Made by a program: the position numbers and the translations under genes
Part shown: in pieces, positions 24,402 through 33,093 of the stretch
Position numbering within the stretch: the stretch's first letter is position 1
How the letters are laid out: each line of letters starts with the position of its first letter
Assembly: GCF_013359905.1 (NCBI RefSeq)
Contig: NZ_JABMCC010000100.1
Location: forward strand, 62,001-126,000
Direction: 5' to 3'
Source of the DNA: Paenibacillus taichungensis
Lineage (GTDB): Bacteria > Bacillota > Bacilli > Paenibacillales > Paenibacillaceae
DNA: 64,000 bases
Notes under the pieces: generated by a model
What the model saw: the letters and a program-made list of their open reading frames with translations, nothing else
Database searches by the model: none
What the model was told of the DNA's origin: nothing

Positions 24402-26483
24402 ATGCATAGAGATGTCAAAACAGGTAACTACGTTAATCGTGATTTAAGTTGGGTAGAATTCAATCGTCGTGTGCTTCAGGAGGCGCAAGATCCAACAACA
24501 CCTCTGCTGGAACGCATGAGGTTTCTTGGTATTGTCGCCAGTAATCTGGACGAGTTCGTAAGTGTAAGGGTAGCGGAGACGAAAGAGAAGATCAAGGCTG
24601 GATTTACGCAAAAGGATTTTACGGGCTACACCCCTGCTGGCTTGTACCGTAGATTAATTAAACGAACGGGGACCATGGTCGCCGAGCAATATAAAACCTA
24701 TCGAGAGCTGATTCGTCTTCTCGCCAAGAAAGGCGTCCATTTTCAGGAATATACAGATCTGAATATGACCCAACAGCGAGCAATGGACCAGTACTTTCAC
24801 GAGATCATTTTTCCCGTTTTAACACCGATGGCTATTGATTCGAGCCGGCCATTCCCACTGGTACACAATAAGTCTGTATATCTGTCCGTAATGCTGCAGA
24901 AGGAAGAAGAGCAGGAGGGCGAGCCATTTTTGGCTATTGTGCAGGTTCCCTCTAATCTGCCGCGGGTCGTTCAGGTGCCTTTAAGGGCGAATAGTAAAAA
25001 GAAAACGTTCATTCTGATCGAAGATCTCATCAAGCATCATATTCATACCTTATTCAGCGGTTATGTTCCGCTGGCTGTTCAGGAGTTCAGAGTTACTCGC
25101 AATGCGGATCTTTCCATTAATGAAGAAGAAGCTGAGGATTTACTTGAGGCGATTGAGAAGGAGCTGCGGCGCAGACGCCGGGGAGCACCGGTACGGTTGG
25201 AAATTTGCAAGGATTTCCGCCCGGATGCGTTGCTAGAGTTACAGGAAGAGTTCGATATTCAAGACCCTGTGTACGAGATCGATGGACCGCTGGATTTGAG
25301 CTTTTTGGCCGGGTTTGTAGATAGTTTAGATGGCTTTTCTCATCTGAAATATAGTCCGGTGCAGCCGGTGTATCCTCTGGAGTTCCTCCCTCGGGAAAGT
25401 CACTTCGAACTGCTGCGTAAACGGGACGTGCTTGTGCATCATCCATACGAATCGTTTGAACCGGTAACGGACTTTATTGTGGAAGCTTCGGAAGATCCGC
25501 GCGTGATGGCGATCAAAATGACGTTATATCGGGTGAATGGTGATTCCCGTCTTATCCCCGCACTGGCTCATGCGGCCGAGAGCGGCAAACAGGTAACGGT
25601 TGTTGTTGAATTAAAAGCCAGATTTGATGAAGAACGGAACATTGCATGGGCCCGCACGCTGGAGAAGGCAGGTTGTCATGTCGTATATGGATTGGTCGGA
25701 TTAAAGACGCATGCCAAGATTATTCTCGTCGTACGCAGGGAGCAGAGTGGTCTGAGAAGGTACGTGCATGTCGGAACAGGTAACTATAATGAAAGTACAG
25801 CCAAAGTGTACACCGATGTGGGGCTGTTTACCTCCAATCCCATCATTGGTGAAGACGCATCGGAATTGTTTAATGAGATTACCGGTTATTCAGGACCCAA
25901 AGCGTTGCAGGCATTCCGCGTCGCCCCTGACGGCATGAAGGATGAACTGTTCGCGCTCATTCGTCGGGAAAGGGAACATGCCTTCAAGGGAAGACCGTCC
26001 AGGATTATTGCCAAAATCAATTCTTTATCCCATCAGGATATCATTGATGAATTGTATCTGGCATCTCAAGCTGGAGTACAGATCGATCTGATCGTGCGCG
26101 GTGTATGCTGCTTGCGTCCGGGGGTAGAGGGACTTAGCGAGAATATTCGGGTGATCAGCATCGTGGACCGGTTTCTGGAACACTCCAGATTGTTTTATTT
26201 TGAAAATAGCGGGAACCCGGATGTGTATCTGTCCAGCGCAGACTGGATGACCCGTAATTTGAAGCGGAGAATAGAACTGATGTGTCCCGTGTTTGATCCA
26301 GAGCTAAAGAAGATGTTGGTCGACATATTGAATCTGTCACTCATGGATAATGTGAAGGCCAGAGAGCTCATGCCTGGCGGCAATTATGTTTTTGTACAAA
26401 ATGAAAAGCCCCCGCTGAGAAGTCAGACGGAGGCGATGGGCATTATTCCCTGGAAGCCTGCTGAATGGAGTGCGTTAACGTAA
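24402..26483 (+). CDS. ppk1: Polyphosphate kinase 1
   Basis: Makes long-chain polyphosphate from ATP reversibly. The 693-residue protein has the usual PPK1 architecture: N domain (NRDLSWVEFNRRVL), head domain, and two phospholipase-D-like C domains. The phospho-His is in KTHAKIILVVRR near residue 435, with the YVHVGTGNYNESTAKVYTD segment after it. ATG 24402 has GGAGG upstream. It is convergent with ppx and the two coding regions overlap by 41 bases at their ends. Confidence 0.95.
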   Translation: MHRDVKTGNYVNRDLSWVEFNRRVLQEAQDPTTPLLERMRFLGIVASNLDEFVSVRVAETKEKIKAGFTQKDFTGYTPAGLYRRLIKRTGTMVAEQYKTYRELIRLLAKKGVHFQEYTDLNMTQQRAMDQYFHEIIFPVLTPMAIDSSRPFPLVHNKSVYLSVMLQKEEEQEGEPFLAIVQVPSNLPRVVQVPLRANSKKKTFILIEDLIKHHIHTLFSGYVPLAVQEFRVTRNADLSINEEEAEDLLEAIEKELRRRRRGAPVRLEICKDFRPDALLELQEEFDIQDPVYEIDGPLDLSFLAGFVDSLDGFSHLKYSPVQPVYPLEFLPRESHFELLRKRDVLVHHPYESFEPVTDFIVEASEDPRVMAIKMTLYRVNGDSRLIPALAHAAESGKQVTVVVELKARFDEERNIAWARTLEKAGCHVVYGLVGLKTHAKIILVVRREQSGLRRYVHVGTGNYNESTAKVYTDVGLFTSNPIIGEDASELFNEITGYSGPKALQAFRVAPDGMKDELFALIRREREHAFKGRPSRIIAKINSLSHQDIIDELYLASQAGVQIDLIVRGVCCLRPGVEGLSENIRVISIVDRFLEHSRLFYFENSGNPDVYLSSADWMTRNLKRRIELMCPVFDPELKKMLVDILNLSLMDNVKARELMPGGNYVFVQNEKPPLRSQTEAMGIIPWKPAEWSALT

Positions 26484-27969
26484 CTCCCCAAGCTTCCTGT
26501 AAATCCTTGACGGCATCGTCAAGGCCACTGAGTTCCAGTAACGGCTCGGCTGTACAGATCAATTGCATCTGCAGCGAGTCGTTTTCTTTTGCCGCCTTTA
26601 TGGCGGTTATACTTTCAGAACGATTAATCGCTTCAGTCACGCGCAGTAGAGAGCCCAAACGATGGGCATGCCGTTCGTCCGAATCCTTGAGAATGTCCCT
26701 GTGCTTATGCAGCAGCTGGGGCGTTCTTTTTTTTGGATGATAATCGGCTGCAATGGCACTCAGGATGGTCTCCCGGTGAGATAGTCCGTAGATGCTTGCA
26801 TTCATGATCCAATAAGCCGAGTGCTGCGGATACCGGAAGTAGTTAATCTGTTTTCCAGCCATGTGCAGCATGGAGACCGTGTACAGAATCCGGGCATCCG
26901 CTGGATCGGGGGCACTACCTTGTAAGGCGGTATACAGGGTAAGCGCATCATGGTGAATCCGATTCAGACGTTTCTCCGGAATGGGTGGACCAAAATGAAT
27001 GAAGTTGCGAATGCTGTCCCGCAGCGCATCTGGCACGACTGGCTTACCTTGAGCCAGGAGGTCCCTTAGCAAACCATCCCGTAATCCCGCTCCGCTCACA
27101 ACATAGCGATCCCCCTGGATGATTCGGAAGACCGTCCGCAATATGAGTACACCTGGAACAATAATGTCGGCACGATCCTTGGCAAGTCCGGGTACTTTCT
27201 TGCGTTGTGCCGAGGTTAGATGTGGCAAAGAACGAGCGATATTTTCCATCTCTTCTGCACCGATTTCATAATGATGCGTAACCGGTAGTGAGTATTGTGT
27301 TCTCTTCTGCTCCACTTTGGCCAGTGTACGCATGGTGCCACCAAGTCCAATGAGAGGTAGTCCGGGATGCTGTGTAACCCAATCCTGATCGCTTAATGCC
27401 TGTATAACTTCATTACATAGTGCAGTCGCATTTGCCTCAGTCCACTGATCTTCGCCACCATAACGGCCATGTGAGTTAACCGCACCAATAGGCAGAGAGA
27501 TGCTGTGCAGTCTTTTTCGATCACGGAATACAGTGATCTCGGTACTGCCGCCGCCAATATCTACGACATAACCATCTGCCAGATCAATCGATTGAGTGAC
27601 ACCTAGGAAACCGTAATAGGCTTCCTGATCACCGGATACACATTCGATGGTAAGTCCCGTCTCGGCTTCCAACCAACCTATAATTTCTGGGGCATTGCCT
27701 GCATTCCGAATGGCAGCCGTAGCTGCAGCCCGGATAAGCTTGGTTTGATATGCTTCGCAAGTAGCCCTGAATTGTCGCAAAATCGTAATGGCCTTGTCCA
27801 GTGAATGTCGCAGGATGGTTCCGTCTTGTTCAACCACATTGCTTAGACGAGCGGCATATTTGTCTTCATGAATGATGCGATAGGCTTCATCCTGGTCGAG
27901 TTCATAAATAACCAGACGAATGGAATTGGAGCCGATATCGATGATTCCGAGTTTTTCGTTATGTGTCAT
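26443..27969 (-). CDS. ppx: Exopolyphosphatase, Ppx/GppA family
   Basis: Hydrolyses polyphosphate from its ends; the family may also act on pppGpp. The 508-residue protein has the ASKHA phosphate loops GIIDIGSNSIRLVIYEL at residue 8 and VVDIGGGSTEITVF near residue 140, then the C-terminal HD-like helical domain found in long Ppx enzymes. ATG 27969 is preferred over 27975, which touches the GAAGGAG site. The ppk/ppx pair is convergent, so synthesis and breakdown are encoded tail to tail. Confidence 0.92.
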   Translation of the reverse strand: MTHNEKLGIIDIGSNSIRLVIYELDQDEAYRIIHEDKYAARLSNVVEQDGTILRHSLDKAITILRQFRATCEAYQTKLIRAAATAAIRNAGNAPEIIGWLEAETGLTIECVSGDQEAYYGFLGVTQSIDLADGYVVDIGGGSTEITVFRDRKRLHSISLPIGAVNSHGRYGGEDQWTEANATALCNEVIQALSDQDWVTQHPGLPLIGLGGTMRTLAKVEQKRTQYSLPVTHHYEIGAEEMENIARSLPHLTSAQRKKVPGLAKDRADIIVPGVLILRTVFRIIQGDRYVVSGAGLRDGLLRDLLAQGKPVVPDALRDSIRNFIHFGPPIPEKRLNRIHHDALTLYTALQGSAPDPADARILYTVSMLHMAGKQINYFRYPQHSAYWIMNASIYGLSHRETILSAIAADYHPKKRTPQLLHKHRDILKDSDERHAHRLGSLLRVTEAINRSESITAIKAAKENDSLQMQLICTAEPLLELSGLDDAVKDLQEAWGVTLTHSIQQASRE

Positions 27970-27995
27970 AAGCATCTCCTTCTACAGAGGTTAAT

Positions 27996-28250
27996 CTACC
28001 CGACTTTCAGCAAGGCAGCCATGGCTTCCGGTGAACCCGGAGGCGTCGAGGAGAAGGGCGTGGTCAGCATGACCACAATGATGAAGACGATAAAGCAGGC
28101 AAACAGAATACAACTTACAGCAAAACCGCGATTGCTTTTCTTCATAAACAGTCGAATACCTGTAACGAATAGAAGTACCGTAATGGCTACCAGAACGATA
28201 GAAATTGCAAAATAGGCTACGCCATACAGTGATTTGAAAAATGATTCCAT
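27996..28250 (-). CDS. Small membrane protein upstream of ppx
   Basis: An 84-residue protein with two membrane helices (YFAISIVLVAITVLLFV and FAVSCILFACFIVFIIVVML) and a short basic loop MKKSNRG between them. It lies 26 bases upstream of ppx in the same direction and is probably co-transcribed. AAGGAG lies about 11 bases before ATG 28250. No family is recognised and no link to polyphosphate is shown. Confidence 0.65.
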   Translation of the reverse strand: MESFFKSLYGVAYFAISIVLVAITVLLFVTGIRLFMKKSNRGFAVSCILFACFIVFIIVVMLTTPFSSTPPGSPEAMAALLKVG

Positions 28251-28486
28251 GTCTTCTGAACGCTCCTTAGATCCTCATATTTAAGCCTCTCCAAACTATT
28301 CCTTAGTAGCATACGATAGATTGATGCGTTTGAAAAGCAAACCGGGCGCCTGTTCCGGCCTTGAACCAAGCTGATGGACTATATCAACGGAAAAGGGGCC
28401 CTAGCCTTGGACAGACATCCAAGAAAACACGGCTTCTGTTGAGTATGTATAAGGAAGGACTATTGTTCACGAAAGGAGATCAACCC

Positions 28487-29146
28487 ATGTCGAGACAGCT
28501 TGCAAGCAAATGGCTGAAGACAGCGGCACTGTTGAAATATCCGGTAGCTGCTGTCCACATCCCACAGACGAAGGCGTTCAACTCGGGGAATCTGCTAAAC
28601 ATGCTTAGTCATTATGGAATGGTGTATATCAAACCTATTGTTGGTGGTGGAGGTTACGGTGTCATTAGAGTATCAGCAAGCGGAGGCGTCTATCGGTACA
28701 CTCATATGAAAATAACCCGTTCTTTTACTCAGTTTAATCAAATGTACCGTTCTCTAATCCGTGTAAAAGCCAGACGGAGATACCTGATTCAGCAAGGCAT
28801 TCATTTGGCGACCATTCAAGGCAGACCTGTCGATTACAGAGTCAAAGTCGTCAAGACGGAAAGAGGCTGGGTATTTCGTTCAATAGTGGGACGGCTCGCT
28901 CGTCCAGGACTGGTCGTGACCAATCTTAGCAAAGGAGGAACGATGCTGTCCGGTAGGAGAGCGCTTGGTCTGTCCCTACCTCATATTTCTGGAAAACATA
29001 AACGTCGCGAGATGCGTTCACTGACACTTACCTGTACGCATATTATGGAAAGGCAGTTCCCGGGTGTGGGACAGCTCGGCTTCGATTATGGACTGGATCA
29101 TTCAGGCAAGATATGGATTTTGGAAGTGAACACCAGACCGCAATGA
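28487..29146 (+). CDS. YheC/YheD family ATP-grasp protein
   Basis: A 219-residue protein of the YheC/YheD group, linked in Bacillus to the endospore coat and having an ATP-grasp fold. Visible features are YIKPIVGGGGYGVIRV (the phosphate-binding loop), DYRVKVVKTERGWVFRSIVGR, and the metal-site end LGFDYGLDHSGKIWILEVNTRPQ. It lacks the N-terminal domain of full YheC. ATG 28487 with GAAAGGAG seven bases upstream is chosen; an in-frame TTG at 28361 would add 42 residues. It is shorter than many family members, so the longer form cannot be excluded. Confidence 0.75.
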   Translation: MSRQLASKWLKTAALLKYPVAAVHIPQTKAFNSGNLLNMLSHYGMVYIKPIVGGGGYGVIRVSASGGVYRYTHMKITRSFTQFNQMYRSLIRVKARRRYLIQQGIHLATIQGRPVDYRVKVVKTERGWVFRSIVGRLARPGLVVTNLSKGGTMLSGRRALGLSLPHISGKHKRREMRSLTLTCTHIMERQFPGVGQLGFDYGLDHSGKIWILEVNTRPQ

Positions 29147-29326
29147 AAATGGTGACAAAAGCTAAAAAAATCCAAAGAAAATCCGATAGTAATATAGAAG
29201 GAAACTAGATGGAAAACGTTTGAAATTTAACAAATAAGGGTAATTTACTCGCATCAACTCTTGAAACTATGAATTTATTCTAAAAAAAATGCTCTTATAA
29301 TCGTTCTGTTTGATAGGCTACGATCC
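29147..29326. other. A/T-rich intergenic region before sda
   Basis: No gene or clear terminator. It precedes the DnaA-box cluster. Confidence 0.4.
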
Positions 29327-29426
29327 TGTGTATAAATACTGTCCACACAATCCACGTTGATCAATCAACATTTTTACCATTTATCAACAAACTATACACA
29401 GGATTTCCACATAACGTTGTGGATAA
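29327..29426. promoter_or_regulatory. DnaA-box cluster upstream of sda
   Basis: One perfect DnaA box (TGTGGATAA at 29418-29426, the inverse of TTATCCACA) and several near matches: TGTGTATAA at 29327, TTATCAACA at 29381, CTATACACA at 29392 and ATTTCCACA at 29403. The perfect box ends ten bases before the -35 of sda. In Bacillus subtilis sda is known to be activated by DnaA. Confidence 0.7.
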
Positions 29427-29435
29427 CAAGAACGC

Positions 29436-29464
29436 TTGTTCTCTTTATAAATCTCTGATATGAT
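29436..29464 (+). promoter_or_regulatory. Promoter of sda
   Basis: TTGTTC (29436-29441), 17-base spacer, TATGAT (29459-29464). The predicted start point near 29471 lies after the in-frame ATG at 29460, so translation begins further down at 29502. Confidence 0.65.
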
Positions 29465-29501
29465 AGTTTTGAGGAAAAAAAAGGAAAGGTTGTGGCGGGA
29501 A

Positions 29502-29645
29502 ATGGCTATGTTATCCGATGAGATGTTGTTGGATTCCTACCATAAGGCGATTGAGTTGAATCTCGAACGAGATTTCATCGCACTGCTGTTGGCAGAAATC
29601 CATAAGCGCAAACTGGGTACCGACGTATCTGCCATTCTTCACTAG
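29502..29645 (+). CDS. sda: Sporulation histidine kinase inhibitor Sda
   Basis: A 47-residue helical-hairpin protein that blocks KinA-type sporulation kinases when replication is perturbed. The pattern LSDEMLLDSYHKAIELNLER followed by DFIALLLAEIHKRKLG closely matches Bacillus Sda over its whole length. ATG 29502 is preferred; the frame is open from 29460 but the promoter -10 overlaps that codon. GGAAAGG lies about 12 bases upstream. DnaA boxes upstream suggest the same DnaA control as in Bacillus. Confidence 0.9.
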   Translation: MAMLSDEMLLDSYHKAIELNLERDFIALLLAEIHKRKLGTDVSAILH

Positions 29646-29666
29646 AGATCCTCATTGCAGGCAATG

Positions 29667-29918
29667 TTACAGGTTTCCGGACATGTCCCATAGATTGACA
29701 GGCCACAGTGTGCTTGTTTGACAATGGTGACAGTACATCATATGATTGCAAACGTTTTCGGCTTCGTCTGCCGTGTCAGAGGAAGTGTGAATGACGTAGG
29801 GGCTGTATGGTCCGGTGTAATCGTCCAATTTGCCGCATTCTGACAGTCCCTGAAGGCAGTGGGGACAAGCCTGCTCCGGTACAACCAGACCGTTACACAG
29901 CGGGCATATATAAGACAA
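29667..29918 (-). CDS. Small zinc-ribbon-like protein
   Basis: An 83-residue protein with two CxxC pairs at the start (CPLCNG, CPHCLQ) and a third C-containing cluster near the end (MMYCHHCQTSTLW), typical of small zinc-ribbon proteins. It starts with TTG 29918 after AGGAGGG. The start codon and ribosome site both lie in the stem of a 16-bp hairpin (29917-29964). It may be co-transcribed with fnr upstream. No family name is known to me. Confidence 0.6.
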   Translation of the reverse strand: MSYICPLCNGLVVPEQACPHCLQGLSECGKLDDYTGPYSPYVIHTSSDTADEAENVCNHMMYCHHCQTSTLWPVNLWDMSGNL

Positions 29919-29968
29919 GGGTATCCCTCCTGATGTTCAATTCATTCAGGAGTAAGATACCCTTTTTT
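29917..29968 (+). terminator. Long hairpin: plus-strand terminator covering a minus-strand start site
   Basis: AAGGGTATC/GATACCCTT and CTCCTGA/TCAGGAG stack into a 16-bp stem with a three-base bulge. The plus strand continues with six T, making a good terminator for transcripts from the sda side. On the minus strand the same stem holds the ribosome site and TTG start of the zinc-ribbon gene. Confidence 0.65.
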
Positions 29969-30002
29969 GTGTCTTTTATGTTCTATATGATTCCATAAGG
30001 AA

Positions 30003-31004
30003 TTAGCGCTTCATGTTACTGCTGTGTCCCGGGGACAACTTGGCCTCTGGATCGAAGTAAACCTTGGCATTATTGACTGCGGTTGGTGCTTCACCGAATC
30101 CGACAGCAATCAGCTTCAGCTTGCCTGGATAAGTTGTAATATCTCCGGCAGCATAGATACCTGGAATCGAAGTTTCCATGCGGGAATCGACCACGATGGA
30201 ATTGCTATCAATTTCGATGCCCCATTCTGCGATAGGTCCCAGGGAAGAGACAAAGCCGAAATTGACGATTACATCATCGACTTCAATTTCCTGTGTTTCC
30301 TTCGTTTTAACGTGAGCCAAAGTGACCTTGGTAATGCTGTCTTCACCGTGAAGTTCCGTAATTTCGGTAGGTGTAACGATGTTTACCTTGGAATTCATCA
30401 GGTTTTCGACACTGTGCTCATGCGCGCGGAATTTGTCGCGGCGATGGATCAGGGTTACTTGCTCAGCGATTGGCTCAAGCATAAGCGCCCAGTCTACAGC
30501 GGAGTCACCGCCACCACTGATCAGTACTCTTTTGCCTGCAAAGGCGTTCAGGTCACTGATGAAGTAGTGCAGATTGGTTTTTTCGAATTTGGCCGCACCC
30601 TCAAGCTCCAAACGACGCGGTTCGAATGCACCCACACCTGCAGTGATAATTACGGCTTTGGCGTGATATTCATTCACATCGGTTTTTACGACGAAGTGAC
30701 GTTCTTCTAATTTCTCTACGGATACAACTTTTTCCTCAAGACGGATGTTTGGGTTAAAATGGCTCATTTGCTCCACCAGATTATTCACCAGTTCCTGAGC
30801 GGTAACTTTCGGGAACCCGGCTACATCATAGATGAATTTTTCGGGATAGAGCGCTGCAAGTTGTCCACCAAGTTGTGGCATACTTTCAACCAGAGTAACA
30901 GATGCTTGACGCATCCCTCCGTAAAACGCGGCGAACAGACCCGCAGGGCCGCCACCAATAATAAGTAAATCGGTCATGTCATGACCGGCAGTTTGTGCAG
31001 TCAA
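30003..31004 (-). CDS. Ferredoxin/flavodoxin-NADP+ reductase, YumC type
   Basis: A 333-residue thioredoxin-reductase-like flavoprotein that moves electrons between NADPH and ferredoxin. FAD motif [17 protein letters not shown] at residue 14, NADP motif [13 protein letters not shown] near residue 165, and the second FAD motif [20 protein letters not shown] near residue 285. The CxxC redox pair of thioredoxin reductase is absent, as expected for the FNR type. TTG 31004 has AAAGGTG about 12 bases upstream; ATG 30977 is an alternative. A promoter lies at 31103-31130. Confidence 0.92.
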   Translation of the reverse strand: MTAQTAGHDMTDLLIIGGGPAGLFAAFYGGMRQASVTLVESMPQLGGQLAALYPEKFIYDVAGFPKVTAQELVNNLVEQMSHFNPNIRLEEKVVSVEKLEERHFVVKTDVNEYHAKAVIITAGVGAFEPRRLELEGAAKFEKTNLHYFISDLNAFAGKRVLISGGGDSAVDWALMLEPIAEQVTLIHRRDKFRAHEHSVENLMNSKVNIVTPTEITELHGEDSITKVTLAHVKTKETQEIEVDDVIVNFGFVSSLGPIAEWGIEIDSNSIVVDSRMETSIPGIYAAGDITTYPGKLKLIAVGFGEAPTAVNNAKVYFDPEAKLSPGHSSNMKR

Positions 31005-31102
31005 GAATCAACAACACCTTTCTTATTTTAATAGGTAGTTAACAGAAATAATAAAGCCGGGTACGAATGGTAACCAGCGTTTGTTGCTGAACTGTCTTTT
31101 TC

Positions 31103-31130
31103 ATTATAAACGGTGTAAACTGGGTTGCAA
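31103..31130 (-). promoter_or_regulatory. Promoter of ferredoxin-NADP reductase gene
   Basis: On the minus strand TTGCAA and TATAAT are separated by 16 bases. The leader to the start codon is about 90 bases. Confidence 0.6.
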
Positions 31131-31335
31131 AGTTGGCAGTTTGATGAATCTGGGAACAATAGATGAAGATCAGGTGAGAATAGGATGAAATTGGAAATGA
31201 AAGGTTATGAAAAATAACAAAAAAAACCTTGATCTTTGCCAGAAATACAGATATCCTTGACCTGTACTATGTGTTTTTTTGTCTAATTTAGCCCCAATTT
31301 GTAATGTGAAGACAATACCCGCGTTTTGTTGAATC
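31131..31335. other. Intergenic region between fnr and ndh promoters
   Basis: No gene is seen. It is A/T-rich with no strong hairpin. Confidence 0.4.
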
Positions 31336-31353
31336 TTGTGTATAATTTCACAA
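31336..31353. promoter_or_regulatory. Putative Rex operator over the ndh -10 region
   Basis: TTGTGTATAATTTCACAA fits the TTGTG-N8-CACAA palindrome bound by the NADH sensor Rex. A TATAAT at 31341-31346 lies inside it, so bound Rex would block transcription of ndh, as known for Bacillus ndh. Confidence 0.55.
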
Positions 31354-31512
31354 TTTTAATCGATAACTTGCATGCAAAAAGTTCAAATAAATTCGCGAAG
31401 TTAACATTTGTCGTCATAATGGATAAGACCTCATCAATATGGGTAAGTAAGAGCCTTTTTACAACAAAACAATCGAATGGCTGATGCGAGCGAAACTGGA
31501 AGGGGTATAGAC

Positions 31513-32706
31513 ATGAGCAGTATTCCCAAAATCGTCATCCTCGGCGCGGGCTATGGCGGGATTCTGACAGCCCAGCGGCTGCAGAAGGAATTGAACTATA
31601 ACGAGGCCGATGTCACATTGGTGAACCGGCATGATTATCATTATATCACTACACATCTACATATGCCGGCAGCTGGCACGGATACCATTGAACATGCACG
31701 GGTCCCGATTTCGAAGCTGATTGACGAGTTCAAGATTGATTTGGTCAAATCTTCGGTGAAGGAAATCCGCCTGCAGGATCGGAAGATTATTCTGGAGGAT
31801 GGCACGTTATCCTATGATTATCTGATTATTGGATTGGGTGGGGAACCGGAGACCTTTGGTATTCCAGGCATGCTCGATCATGCCATGACAATTCGCAGCA
31901 TTAACTCGGTCAGAATGATTCGCGAGCATATCGAATATCAGTTTGCCATGTACAAAAACGATAATAAACGTAACCGCATTCGTTTTGTTGTGGGTGGGGC
32001 TGGCTTCAGTGGTGTCGAATTCGTGGCTGAACTTGCGGATCGCATTCCTCAGCTTTGCAAGGAATTCGACGTGAATCCCAAAAATGTGCATATTTATAAT
32101 GTGGAAGCAGCGCCTTCAGCTCTGCCGGGCTTTGATCCGGAACTGGTTGAGCATGCAATGAACGTGTTGAAGAAAAAAGGTGTTACTTTCAAAATCGGTG
32201 TTCCGATCAAGCAATGTCTGCCAGACGGAGTCATTGTGGGTGAGGGAGAAAAACTCGATGCAGCAACGGTCGTATGGACCGGCGGTATTCGTGGGAATGC
32301 CCTGCTTGAGCAGGCAGGCCTTGAAGTGATGCGCGGACGGGTGAAGGTCGATGAATTCCTTCGTGCCCCAGGGCATGAGCATGTCTATGTCATCGGTGAC
32401 AATTCACTCGTGTTCAACAACGAAGGGCGTCCATATCCACCAACAGCTCAGATCGCGATGCAGCAAGGTGTTAACTGTGCCAAAAACGTTGTCGCTGCCA
32501 TCCGCAAAAAGCAGCCGCAGCCTTTTGTATTTACAAGTAAAGGTACAGTTGCGTCACTTGGAAAAGGTGAAGCTATCGCCGTCGTAGGCGGTAAGAAATA
32601 CAAGGGGTGGAAGGCCGCTCAGCTGAAAAAGCTGGTGGATCTCCGGTACTTGTTTATCATCGGTGGCATTCCCTTGGTACTGAAGAAAGGGCGGTTTTTT
32701 GGATGA
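31513..32706 (+). CDS. ndh: Type II NADH dehydrogenase
   Basis: Single-subunit, non-proton-pumping NADH:menaquinone oxidoreductase at the inner face of the membrane. 397 residues with FAD motif VILGAGYGGILTAQRL at residue 8, NAD motif FVVGGAGFSGVEFVAEL near residue 160, and VYVIGDNSLVF for FAD near residue 297. The C-terminal helices (LKKLVDLRYLFIIGGIPLVLKKG) form the usual membrane-binding end. ATG 31513 has GGAAGGGG seven bases upstream, better than ATG 31477. A Rex-like operator lies upstream. The next small gene overlaps its stop. Confidence 0.93.
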   Translation: MSSIPKIVILGAGYGGILTAQRLQKELNYNEADVTLVNRHDYHYITTHLHMPAAGTDTIEHARVPISKLIDEFKIDLVKSSVKEIRLQDRKIILEDGTLSYDYLIIGLGGEPETFGIPGMLDHAMTIRSINSVRMIREHIEYQFAMYKNDNKRNRIRFVVGGAGFSGVEFVAELADRIPQLCKEFDVNPKNVHIYNVEAAPSALPGFDPELVEHAMNVLKKKGVTFKIGVPIKQCLPDGVIVGEGEKLDAATVVWTGGIRGNALLEQAGLEVMRGRVKVDEFLRAPGHEHVYVIGDNSLVFNNEGRPYPPTAQIAMQQGVNCAKNVVAAIRKKQPQPFVFTSKGTVASLGKGEAIAVVGGKKYKGWKAAQLKKLVDLRYLFIIGGIPLVLKKGRFFG

Positions 32707-32957
32707 GACATTGCAGTGTTCAGGTCAGAGGACTACTCACACGCGAAGAACTGGATCGTTACAACGCCCTGATGCAGGTTGGCGGTTATCTGGAGGAACA
32801 GGATCAGTATGATCTGGCTTATATCGTTCAGAAGGAAGTGGATATTCTCATTTTGCCTGCCATTGAGCGGCTTAAGGAGAAGGGACGTGACCGTGACAGG
32901 GCAACGGCTGAGTTTTTGGAATCTCTGAAAGCGGTTGATGAAGAGGATCAGGATTAA
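32703..32957 (+). CDS. Hypothetical 84-residue protein coupled to ndh
   Basis: A small helical, acidic-ended protein beginning MRHCSVQVRGLLTREELD. ATG 32703 overlaps the ndh stop (ATGA), so it is translated with ndh. The middle reads EEQDQYDLAYIVQKEVDIL and the end is EDQD. No domain is recognised. It precedes a terminator at 33029. Its constant linkage to ndh could be tested in related genomes. Confidence 0.7.
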   Translation: MRHCSVQVRGLLTREELDRYNALMQVGGYLEEQDQYDLAYIVQKEVDILILPAIERLKEKGRDRDRATAEFLESLKAVDEEDQD

Positions 32958-33028
32958 GCAATCACGTTATCCAAAAGAACCTGAGTCATCCATTTATTAT
33001 TGAACATTTCATATTCATTCGAGAACGT

Positions 33029-33079
33029 AAAAGCACCGCTGACCCTATCCTTAATGGAGGTGTCGCGGTGCTTTTTTTT
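33029..33079 (+). terminator. Terminator of ndh operon
   Basis: AAAAGCACCGC pairs with GCGGTGCTTTT around a 25-base loop with inner pairing, followed by a run of T. Confidence 0.8.
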
Positions 33080-33093
33080 GTAATTTATCCGAT

